Assembly (NCBI GenBank): GCA_947561715.1
Contig: OX387197.1
Location: forward strand, 24,950,266-25,014,265
DNA: 64,000 nt
Direction of reading: 5' to 3'
Source of the DNA: Ascidia mentula
Lineage: Eukaryota; Chordata; Ascidiacea; Phlebobranchia; Ascidiidae
The translations under genes were made by a program, and so were the position numbers. The notes below the pieces were generated by a model. The model was not told the origin of the DNA. It saw nothing but the letters and a program-made list of their open reading frames with translations, and made no database searches. The stretch's first letter is position 1. The number at the start of each line of letters is the position of its first letter. Positions 47,201 through 57,100 of this stretch are shown in pieces.

Positions 47201-49347
47201 AGGTTGCATCTTTCCAGCTCCAATTTTTCAATGTTGTGGATGCACCCTGTCAGTGCATATCCACCCCCATATTCAATATTGTTGTGGGAGAGGTTGAGCT
47301 TTTTTAGCTGAAAGTAAAAGTTCATTATAATGAAAGGCGGTGTGATACAATTAAACTCAAATTTCACAAACACAAAAAACTGAACAACCAAAGTATCAAA
47401 GGTAAAACAATTATTACAACATACAAAATATAATGACATGGCATATGGCACCCAATAATTTTTTTCTTTAAACCAGCAGTCAAAAAAATGTGACAAATCA
47501 TCACTAATTATTTATACACCTCTCCTATATCCAAATTTTGTGTTATAGATTTTGTTTAACATGCATTAAAAAGTATACTAGAAATATTCAGTTGTTGCGA
47601 CAGTATGATGATTTTGCCATCACAAAAATAAAGTAATAAGAATAAACCACTACACTAGGAAAAATAACAGAAAATAATGTGTTTTGTGCATAATTAGTGG
47701 GGAGTGAATTGAGGAACGCAGAGAAATGTAAAAACCATTTTTTTTTGGGCAGAATTGTAAAAAATAAGTTCTTAGAGAAGAGTGTAAACATTGTGTTTGT
47801 TAGTCCCGAATATCGGATCATAGCAGTTAGATTTTGCCTCACTTCTTTGTGTAAACAGTGTGTTTGGAAATTTTGCTTCACTTCTTTGCGTTGTTCAGTT
47901 ATGATGAGACATAAATTAAACAACTGGAACTCTCACAGGAGTGCAAAATACATAAATTTTACTCAATGAAAATGGGTTGTTCATAGCCAAGAAATGTCTA
48001 TTAATATCAATCTTGCTTTACAGCTTTCCTTGCATGATAATAATAATTTCAAAGGTAGTCGAGAATGCTTGGAAGGTAAACTAGTGGTGATGTAAAGGCC
48101 GTGTGGTAAGAAAAAGATTTAAAAATATTGTAAGTAGGAAATAAACCAACTGTTGGATATCAGACAATTTGGTCAAAAATAAGAATCTGAGGTGTTTTTT
48201 TTTTTTAGGTTGATTAATTAGACTTCATCATTCACTGGATTCAATGTAAGAGAGCTGTAAAGATTTAATGGCACCTGCATGGAGGTTTTTCTGCACTTGA
48301 AAATAAACATCACGCTTCATAAAAACAGATAGTTCTCACTGGTTTTGGTAATCCAACAATCTTTTCACACAGCTCCTCAATATCCTTCACAGTAAGTTCA
48401 CAGTTACTCAAATCAACTTCCTCCGTAAGGTTAGAAAAGTTGCTCAATGCTGCTTTTGAATTTATAACTTTGTTGCTGGATGATTTAGGCTTCTGAAAAA
48501 AGGTGACACACATAATCTTATATCGGAATGCCTGGGGTGACAAGCCCCTGTCTCGTCCAAAAATCTTTTTTGTAGCAACAAAATTATTTCTCTTAATCTT
48601 TCATAAAATAAATTTTGGATTTTTATCTATAATATGGTGACTTGACTATATATTGACTATCTAGGAGATGAACTAATGTAGCTGTGTCGAAGTGAAAGTA
48701 GTAGTATATTTCCAATGCAAAATCTGTAAAAATTTTTGTTTACAAGGTGAAAACCACCCCATTTGAAAAAAATTGTTGACAATGGTGCTTCTTAGTAGGG
48801 ATGCATCGAAAATTCGGTTTGCCAAATTTGTTTTGGACAAAACTATGATTTTTACAATTCAGTTTTGGCTGAACATTTCAGCAAAATTATGCCAAAACTG
48901 AAAATGTTACAGCATGCATTGCTGATATGCAAGGTTTAGTATAGGTTAGAATCATTGTTTAACCTGTATAAATGTGTTCGATTTATTTGTTTATTGTCAC
49001 AGAAATGATGAAAGTCAACTTTGTAGTTGGTATAACATTCGGGGTTATTCTTTAAGTGCCGATAAAAGAGTGGAGGATAGGAGTACATTCCATCCAGTAT
49101 ATACATGTTTTGTTAATGGATACCAAAGTTTTTTCAGCTGAATTTATATGGCATAAAAAATTGCATTTTCGGTGCTTTTCACCACAAATGCCTAAAAAAG
49201 TGAAATAAATCAGCAAAATTTTTTTTTTAATAGTTCTAGGACATTATAAATGTTTATCATCTTCAAATACAGCTTTTTTACCTGAAAGTATCCTTTTGAC
49301 TTGGCATCCTTTCGACTTGAAATTGGCCTTTGTTTACTAAAATCCAT
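35266..49347 (-). CDS. NLR-type protein: LRR-NACHT-LRR-ZU5-UPA
   Basis: Nineteen exons join in frame to about 1,353 residues: 49347-49282, 48492-48340, 47307-47146, 45064-44903, 42536-42384, 41223-41062, 39573-39412, 39353-39248, 39042-37436, 37368-37207, 37145-36969, 36795-36640, 36578-36468, 36330-36233, 36169-35969, 35912-35678, 35622-35583, 35476-35369, 35306-35266. Residues ~74-340 are five LRR exons (LKKLNLSHNNIGD type). The NACHT has Walker A GQSGIGKT (~485), Walker B LFIIFDG (~558) and FTSRP (~608). Two LRR exons follow, then ZU5 (LIGPNGGKCEVLGCGV, then FCVPHFT), UPA-like (KMRVLKIFLYDSIGVDLW) and an Asn-rich tail (NPNFNTAGNNVNQG). ATP-dependent cytosolic sensor by family analogy. The N-terminal LRRs and the junction acceptor at 36169 are the weakest joins. 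An alternative first exon starts at 49884 (49884-49851 to 49355), giving 1,367 residues. Confidence 0.8.
43255..43455. mobile_element. MITE copy with AACCTATGGCA / GGTTGGCCACCCCTG ends
   Basis: Left end AACCTATGGCATTTTGCAAC and right end ATGGTTGGCCACCCCTG. Related to the copies at 44491 and 46326 and to right-end remnants near 40720 and 42050 in the neighbouring LRR cassettes. Terminal form resembles hAT-type MITEs. Confidence 0.55.
44491..44762. mobile_element. hAT-like MITE, fullest copy
   Basis: Begins CAGGGTTAGCCAACCTATGG and ends with AAGGTTGGTCACCCCTG, giving imperfect terminal inverted repeats. About 270 bp, non-coding, in the intron between LRR exons 5 and 4 of the NLR gene. Confidence 0.65.
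46326..46831. mobile_element. hAT-like MITE interrupted by a second element
   Basis: Same ends as the copy at 44491 (CAGGGTTAGCCAACC and GGTTGGTCATCCCTG), but its middle is replaced by the fold-back element at 46387-46718. Confidence 0.6.
46387..46718. mobile_element. Fold-back hAT-type MITE nested in another MITE
   Basis: Starts CAGTGGTTCTCAAACTGTGG. Two long inverted arms (about 46450-46560 and 46600-46712, sharing for example TTTGCCGCACTTTGCAGAAG and its complement) surround a short loop. Terminal sequence resembles the CAGTGGTTCTCAAAC ends of hAT elements. The RNA would form a hairpin of about 110 bp. Confidence 0.7.
48796..49205. mobile_element. hAT-like MITE (GGGATGCATCGAAA end), copy 1
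   Basis: Starts GGGATGCATCGAAAATTCGG, resembling the GGGATGCACCGAAA terminus of some hAT elements. Shares internal blocks (TTTATTGTCACAGAAATGATG, shortened) with the copy at 49968. Lies in an intron of the NLR gene. Confidence 0.5.
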
Positions 49348-49554
49348 AGGTAGCCCTAAAAATTTTCAAATTAAACTTTTTCCAAGGAGTTATAATGTTA
49401 ACTACTAATGGTTGGCAAAGCGTTTTTAATAGTTTATGAAATGAATTCTCTGGGATAGGAACTCTTTAGGAAGACTGGTTTATTTACACCTAAGAGTGCC
49501 AAATCAAAAGAATTCAGTTCCTAGACATAAGACTGATACAGCACATTTAATATT

Positions 49555-49884
49555 TTAATACTCTATATAATAAGTAATACATTTTTTTTCTGCAGTTGGT
49601 TTGAAACTGGTTTTCTCCACTTTCATAAATGGTTTCCTTGAAAGGGTGGTTGGTCCATCTGTGAAAGTCTTTTCAGGAAAACGCCTGTTAATGTAAACAT
49701 TATACACTGCTGGTTCCAATGTGAGAGATTCTTTAAAATGCTGGGTTTGTTCCTCTATGTCTGGTTGTGATGAAGTTTCCTTAAATCTCCTCTTTAAATT
49801 ATCTTCAGATGCAAAATCAACAGAATGAGGTGTAGGACGAACAATTTTACTAGTTGTTGTAGTTTGTTGATCAGAATCATCCAT
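49555..49884 (-). CDS. Hypothetical 109-residue protein or alternative first exon of the NLR gene
   Basis: An acceptor (TTTTTGCAG) precedes the ATG at 49884. The frame starts MDDSDQQTTTTSKIVRP and stays open to TAA at 49555, with ATTAAA shortly after. No domain recognised; hydrophilic, Lys/Thr/Pro-rich. Alternatively a donor at 49850 (A then GTAAAA) joins its first 11 codons in phase to the NLR exon at 49355. Which use is real cannot be decided from sequence. It lies head-to-head with DPH2. Confidence 0.45.
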   Translation of the reverse strand: MDDSDQQTTTTSKIVRPTPHSVDFASEDNLKRRFKETSSQPDIEEQTQHFKESLTLEPAVYNVYINRRFPEKTFTDGPTTLSRKPFMKVEKTSFKPTAEKKCITYYIEY

Positions 49885-49967
49885 TTTTCATATTAACCTG
49901 CAAAAATATATATTCAAAAGTTGTAACACCATCTAGTTTGTAATGGTTACCATTATAGTCATTGTTA

Positions 49968-50330
49968 AGGATGCACCGAAAGTTTGGTTTGCCGAATTTA
50001 TTCGGCCGAAACAAGGTTTTTGCAAATATTAATAAAACATTTTTCCTGTATTCAATGCTGATACGCAAAGTTTAGAAAAGGTGAGAATTATTTTTTAAAG
50101 TGTACGAATGTGTTTGTTTCATTTGTTTATTGTCACAGAAATGATGAAAATCATGGTTATTCTTTAGGTGCCAATAAATGGCTAGATGCTGATAGGATTA
50201 GATCCAATGCAGTACATGTTTTGTTTAAATTTATTGTGTTTAGAGATGGATACCAAAATTAGTTTCTGTTTATTTGGTCAAATTATTTTGGCAACTTTTG
50301 CCGAATATTCAGTGTTAGCGGAATATAAAA
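49968..50330. mobile_element. hAT-like MITE, copy 2
   Basis: Begins AGGATGCACCGAAAGTTTGG. Internal blocks match 48796-49205 in the same order (CAGAAATGATGAAA, GGTTATTCTTTA, ATGGATACCAAA). Non-coding. Confidence 0.5.
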
Positions 50331-51143
50331 ATAGCTGTTTCAGTGCATCACTTATCATTGTGTTTATATCCACACCAAACACTTGGGAACTTGGCCTAAA
50401 CATGAAGAAACCTGAGTTATTCATGTCCGAGTTTAAACGAAAGTTCACACAGACCCACATTAACAATAATGTATAGAACTCTGGGTTTGAGTGAACAAAA
50501 AACTTGCTGTACCCGCTTTCAAGGGCATTTTCTGTTCCTGCGCAGCTTCGGCCTTCATGAACGAATACACCCACTGAACCATAACTTGCAACCTATAGCA
50601 ACTTGCCCTTCTGGAATCTTTTTTTATGTTTATGTGGGTGGAATGCAGTTCTGACGTTTGTCGCGATTGCATCATCAATATTAGTTGTTGGTCAAAATAA
50701 CAAAACGCTTCTCCGCTATTAAATGGAGATGCAAATGCAAACATTATTGCAGCTTTTAGTTTATTGTTACTTTGCGCAATAACATGCGATGTAAATCATC
50801 AATAAATATTAGGAATAAATGCGCACTGACAAAACCATCCTGGTAGCTAGATCTGGGTTAACACGATACAGATATATTTGCGACTTGTGACTGTGCAAAT
50901 ACAACACGGGCCTAGGTATTTGATGCAACTTTTATTTGCAACATCATTGTTTACAACATTGGTGTTGTTAGGTTTAATAAAAAGAAGATAAAAAGAACAG
51001 AAATGTTTGCTAAGCAAAGTTTTAATGATTGCATTTTTATCTAAGCAATAACTATTTTTAATTCAAAATAGGGAAAGTACCCTTACAAAAATTTCAGAAT
51101 GGTCTCAAACTTCGCAACGATAGTGCACAAAAAAAAGTGGAAA
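50331..51143. other. Upstream region of DPH2, divergent from the minus-strand gene
   Basis: Probable promoter and 5' UTR of DPH2. An in-frame upstream ATG exists at 51099. No other feature is supported. Confidence 0.4.
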
Positions 51144-54100
51144 ATGACTTCGGCTTTTAGTTCAAACGACGTTGAAGTACTTTCCCGTGGTGTAGAAGTA
51201 GATGAAGCCGCACCACTTGCAACGTCTTTGTGGGAAATGTATGAGATTTCACGCTGCGCAAAATATATCAAGGTTTGATTGTTAAACTGCAACTTGTGGA
51301 ACGCACTGGCGCATAAACCATAAAGTATTGTCTCCGAGCAACTACTGAAATTGAAAATTTTGTCACACAGAGAGTTCATCTTAATTAAAATACAGGGTCT
51401 AGTGTACTATTGTACGTACCTATCTTCTAAAAATCGGGGAACCCCCAAATTACGTCACAATGAAGGTGGGGTCAAGTTATGACGTCACACCAAAAATTAC
51501 GTCACTGTGACGTCACTAACCGAAGATATGCAACGACGAAGTTTCTCGCCCACACACACATACGCGGTTCTCCTGCAGGCACATGAAGGTCGGCAAAAGG
51601 CACAACAGCAACGAAGAAATACATTTTTACGCTTCATTGATTACATAATGAAACAAACCTGTGAGAAACTTGAAATTGGGTACGATCAACCACAAGGGTG
51701 CGTAAACCAACATATGAAAAAATGAAAGTCGTGGTTAAGGCGCTTTAGCGCCGTTGGCGGTAAACAAGTCCCAAAGTATACATCCATACGTACCAATAAA
51801 GGAGACGTCACACAAACTTTAAATTTGGTACAGACAACCACAAGGGTGACTACACCAACATACTAAAAAGTTAACTCGATACCACTTTATTGACCCTTTG
51901 TTTATTGACGACAAATATTTGTTTGTGACGTAACAATTACATTTAAAGTCGATTTTAATCCGTTCTCGAATATTATAAACAAGAGTCCCTCCTTGACAAT
52001 CGAGCCCATTCTCAACACAATCCAACAAGTATTTCTCTCAAAAATCATCAAAACTTTAACCGACGTTAACACGCTTTAGCGACGTTGGCGGTAATAAGGT
52101 TCCATAGTGTACAATTCTACGTAACAATGAAAAAGACGTTGTATAAACTTGAAATTAAGCACAAACAACCAGAAGGGTTTCCACACCAACATACTAAAAA
52201 ATTAACCCGATACCACTTTATTAACCTTCTCTAAATGAACGATAAACTTTTATTTGTGACGTAACAATTACATTTTAGGTCTATTTTATTCGGTTGTTGT
52301 ATATTATAAATAAGAGCTCCTCCTTGACAATCGAGCTCATTTTCAACGAAATCCAACCAGTATTTCCTTCAGAAATCATCAAAACGTCAACCGAAGTCGA
52401 CGCGCTTTGGCGACGTTGGCGGTAATAAGGTTCCATAGTGTACAATTGTACGTAACCATGAAGGAGACATTGTACAAACTTGAAATTTGGTACAGACAAC
52501 CACAAGGGAGTCTACACCGACATACTAAAAAATAAACCGAATACCACCTAATTAACCCTTTCTTAATCGACAACAAACTATTGTTTATGACGTAACAATT
52601 ACATTTTAAGTCTATTTTAATCGATTGTCAAATATTTTAAAAACGAGCCCCTCCTTGACAATCGAGCCCATTCTCAACAAAAACCAACAAGTATTTCTCT
52701 CAAAAATCATCTAAACGTCAACCGAAGTCGACGAGCATTAGCGCCGTTGGCGGTAATAAGGTTCCATAGTGTACAATTGTACGTAACCATGAAGGAGACG
52801 TCGTACAAACTTGAAATTTGGCATAAACAACCACAAGGGATCCTACACCAACATACTAAAAAATTAATCCGATACCACTTTATTAACCATCTCTAAATCA
52901 ACAATAAACTTTCATTTGTGACGTAACAATTACATTTTAGGTCTATTTTATTCGGTTGTTGTATATTATAAATAAGAGCCCCTTCTTGACAATCGAGCCC
53001 ATTCTAAAGAAAAACCAACCAGTATTTTTCTCAAAAATCATCTAAACGTCAACCGAAGTCGACGCGCTTTGGCGCCGTTGGCGGCAAAAAGATCCCATAG
53101 TGTACAATTGTACGTAACCATGAAGGAGACATCGTACAAACTTGAAATTTGGTACAGACAACCACAAGGGTGTCTACACCAACATAGTAAAATCTTAATC
53201 CGATACCACTTTATTAACCCTCTCTTAATCGACGACAAACTAGTGTTTATGACGTAACAAACATATTTTAGGTCTATTTTAATCGGTTGTCGAATATGTA
53301 AAAGAAGAGCCCCTTCTTGACAATCGAGCCCATTCTCAACAAAAACCAACAAGTATTTGTTTCAAAAATCATTAAATTGTCAACCGACGTTAACACGCTT
53401 CAGCGACGTTTACGGTAATAAGGTTCCATAGTGTACAATTCTACGTACCCATGAAGGAGACATTGTAAAAAACTTGAAATTTGGTACAAACAGCCACAAA
53501 TGTGTCTATACTAACATACTAAAAAATTAACCCGACACCGTTTTATTAACCTTCTCTAAATCAACAATAAACTTTCATTTGTGACGTAACAATTACATTT
53601 TAGGTCTATTTTATTCGGTTGTTGTATATTATAAATAAGAGCCCCTTCTTGACAATCGAGCCTATTCTAAAGAAAAACCAACCAGTATTTTTCTCAAAAA
53701 TCATCTAAACGTCAACCGAAGTCGACGCGCTTTGGCGCCGTTGGCGGCAAAAAGATCCCATAGTGTACAATTGTACGTAACCATGAAGGAGACATCGTAC
53801 AAACTTGAAATTTGGTACAGACAACCACAAGGGTGTCCACACCAATATAGTAAAATCTTAACCCGATACCACTTTATTAACCCTCTCTTAATCGACGACA
53901 AACTAGTGTTTTTGACGTAACAATTACATTTTAAATCGATTTTAATCCGTCCTTAAATTTTATCAAGAAGAGCCCCTCCTTCACAATCGAGAGTACTTTT
54001 AATAAAATCCAACGAGTATATCTTTCAAAAATCATTAAAACGTCAACCGACGTTAACACGATTTAGCGACGTTTACGGTAATAAGGTTCCCATAGTGTGG

Positions 54101-57100
54101 AATTGTACGTAACCATGAAGGAACAACCACAAGGGTGTCTACACCAACATAGTAAAATCTTAACCCGATACCACTTTATTAACCCTCTCTTAATCGACGA
54201 CAAACTAGTGTTTTTGACGTAACAATTACATTTTAAATCGATTTTAATCCGTCCTTAAATTTTATCAAGAAGAGCCCCTCCTTCACAATCGAGAGTACTT
54301 TTAATAAAATCCAACGAGTATATCTTTCAAAAATCATTAAAACGTCAACCGACGTTAACACGATTTAGCGACGTTTACGGTAATAAGGTTCCCATAGTGT
54401 GGAATTGTACGTAACCATGAAGGAACAACCACAAGGGTGTCTACACCAACATAGTAAGATCTTAACCCGATACCACTTTATTAACCCTCTCTTAATGGAC
54501 GACAAACTTTTGTTTGTGATGTAACAATTGCATGTACTCCTCTTCTGGCATAAAATAACGTACTGTATTTCTTCGGCGTTTCGTCTGCCATGCGGCGAGA
54601 CTTCATCAGGTATAATGCAAAAAGTGAACTGCACTAAAACACGCAGGGACACAAAAGAAAAAAGGACACCTTGACACCGCTTGTCAAATCACGTGCTAGA
54701 GGCAAAAACGCCAAACATTGCAGGAGACACAACAGTTACAACAAATTATTATAAACTGTCGGAAAGAAAGCACATTGTTCTTTGTCGTTGACGCACCCAC
54801 TATTTTTGTGGATGTGAAGCAACTCAAGAAACAGCCGCTTGGAGTGGTCCAACTCCTTCTCCAGAACTTGGGCTTTATCGAAGACAACTTCGTGTCGCAA
54901 TGTCACCGCACGCTTGGACAACGCAGTCTTGCTGGCATCTTTCGATGCGACATCAACAATTACAGTTTACAACTGTTTTGATCGACTCCTAATTATTATC
55001 AAGAAAAACTCCTCTTTGACAATCGAACCTATTTCCGCACTGTAATATTTTTATGTTATTTGAGATTTTCCAACTGCACCCTTGAGGTAATCTCCATGCA
55101 GTCGTTAGGGTTTTTTGCAGCAGGACCCTTCGCCATTAGCCATATTTTACCTGCACGAGAGTTAGGTTTTTTGCAGCAGGCCCCTTCGCAATTAGCCATA
55201 TTTTACCTGCACGAGAGTTAGGTTTTTTGCAGCAGGCCCCTTCGCAATTAGCCCTATTCTACCTGCGCACATGCGTCTTCCGCAACGGGAACGCCAGTCT
55301 ATCTGAAAAACTACATTCGTATAAACTGTTAAAATGTACCACATTAATCACACTTACATTTACACTTGATATTTTGGATTAGTGCTGATGGCCAGCACCA
55401 AATCATGGAAATAGTGCGACTTCGGTCGCCTCTGACGCCACATGAATTCGTCCAGGTACGTCGGAATATAGTCCCGATGGACACCATTTTTTGGCGTAAC
55501 TGGCGTTTAGCCGCCGACCACAGGCTTTCTATGGTGTTAGTGTGGACGCCTTGAAATTTTCAAGTCATTTGAAGGCAGATACAGCAAATGACAGCCGTGC
55601 ATCATCTTTTTGCAGAGGGCACGACCAACGCGCCTTCCGCGCGCAAAATGCGCTACGATGGTAACTGTGTGTTTCAATATTTGAAAAACGACAAGACTTA
55701 AACAAAAACTGTTTTGACAGGTCATCTCCGTCTGCATTGTAGTTAACTTGTTGAAAATTTCAAGTCATTTGAAGGCAGATACAGCAAATGACAGCCGTGC
55801 ATCATCTTTTTGCAGAGGGCACGACCAACGCGCCTTCCGCGCGCAAAATGCGCTACGATGGTAACTGTGTGTTTCAATATTTGAAAAACGACAAGACTTA
55901 AACAAAAACTGTTTTGACAGGTCATCTCCGTCTGCATTGTAGTTAACTTGTTGAAAATTTCAAGTCATTTGAAGGCAGATACAGCAAATGACAGCCGTGC
56001 ATCATCTTTTTGCAGAGGGCACGACCAACGCGCCTTCCGCGCGCAAAATGCGCTACGATGGTAACTGTGTGTTTCAATATTTGAAAAACGACAAGACTTA
56101 AACAAAAACTGTTTTGACAGGTCATCTCCGTCTGCATTGTAGTTAACTTGTTGAAAATTTCAAGTCATTTGAAGGCAGATACAGCAAATGACAGCCGTGC
56201 ATCATCTTTTTGCAGAGGGCACGACCAACGCGCCTTCCGCGCGCAAAATGCGCTACGATGGTAACTGTGTGTTTCAATATTTGAAAAACGACAAGACTTA
56301 AACAAAAACTGTTTTGACAGGTCATCTCCGTCTGCATTGTAGTTAACTTGTTGAAAATTTCAAGTCATTTGAAGGCAGATACAGCAAATGACAGCCGTGC
56401 ATCATCTTTTTGCAGAGGGCACGACCAACGCGCCTTCCGCGCGCAAAATGCGCTACGATGGTAACTGTGTGTTTCAATATTTGAAAAACGACAAGACTTA
56501 AACAAAAACTGTTTTGACAGGTCATCTCCGTCTGCATTGTAGTTAACTTGTTGAAAATTTCAAGTCATTTGAAGGCAGATACAGCAAATGACAGCCGTGC
56601 ATCATCTTTTTGCAGAGGGCACGACCAACGCGCCTTCCGCGCGCAAAATGCGCTACGATGGTAACTGTGTGTTTCAATATTTGAAAAACGACAAGACTTA
56701 AACAAAAACTGTTTTGACAGGTCATCTCCGTCTGCATTGTAGTTAACTTGTTGAAAATTTCAAGTCATTTGAAGGCAGATACAGCAAATGACAGCCGTGC
56801 ATCATCTTTTTGCAGAGGGCACGACCAACGCGCCTTCCGCGCGCAAAATGCGCTACGATGGTAACTGTGTGTTTCAATATTTGAAAAACGACAAGACTTA
56901 AACAAAAACTGTTTTGACAGGTCATCTCCGTCTGCATTGTAGTTAACTTGTTGAAAATTTCAAGTCATTTGAAGGCAGATACAGCAAATGACAGCCGTGC
57001 ATCATCTTTTTGCAGAGGGCACGACCAACGCGCCTTCCGCGCGCAAAATGCGCTACGATGGTAACTGTGTGTTTCAATATTTGAAAAACGACAAGACTTA

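Larger units (their letters stand above)
39412..47307. repeat. Tandem LRR exon cassettes (five copies)
   Basis: LRR exons starting at 47307, 45064, 42536, 41223 and 39573 are near copies (162 nt, one 153 nt after loss of three codons). They lie 1.3-2.5 kb apart. The introns also share blocks (for example around TCAAAATTGTGGAATCATG and CATTTAGATTATATTACA). Exon plus intron was therefore duplicated as a unit, more than once. Confidence 0.85.
51395..55554 (+). repeat. Left long inverted-repeat arm
   Basis: Inverse of 58697-63216. Base-for-base identical over at least the outer ~150 bp, with scattered differences inside. The inner end carries an inverted copy of the transposase 3' exon. Confidence 0.9.

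Noticed and set aside
51083-51379. 98-codon minus-strand open frame
   Set aside because: It is the antisense shadow of DPH2 exon 1.
52281-54652. Short frames of about 60-105 codons on both strands of the arms
   Set aside because: All recur with the 331-bp repeat and are mirrored in the other arm; degenerate between units, no protein signature.
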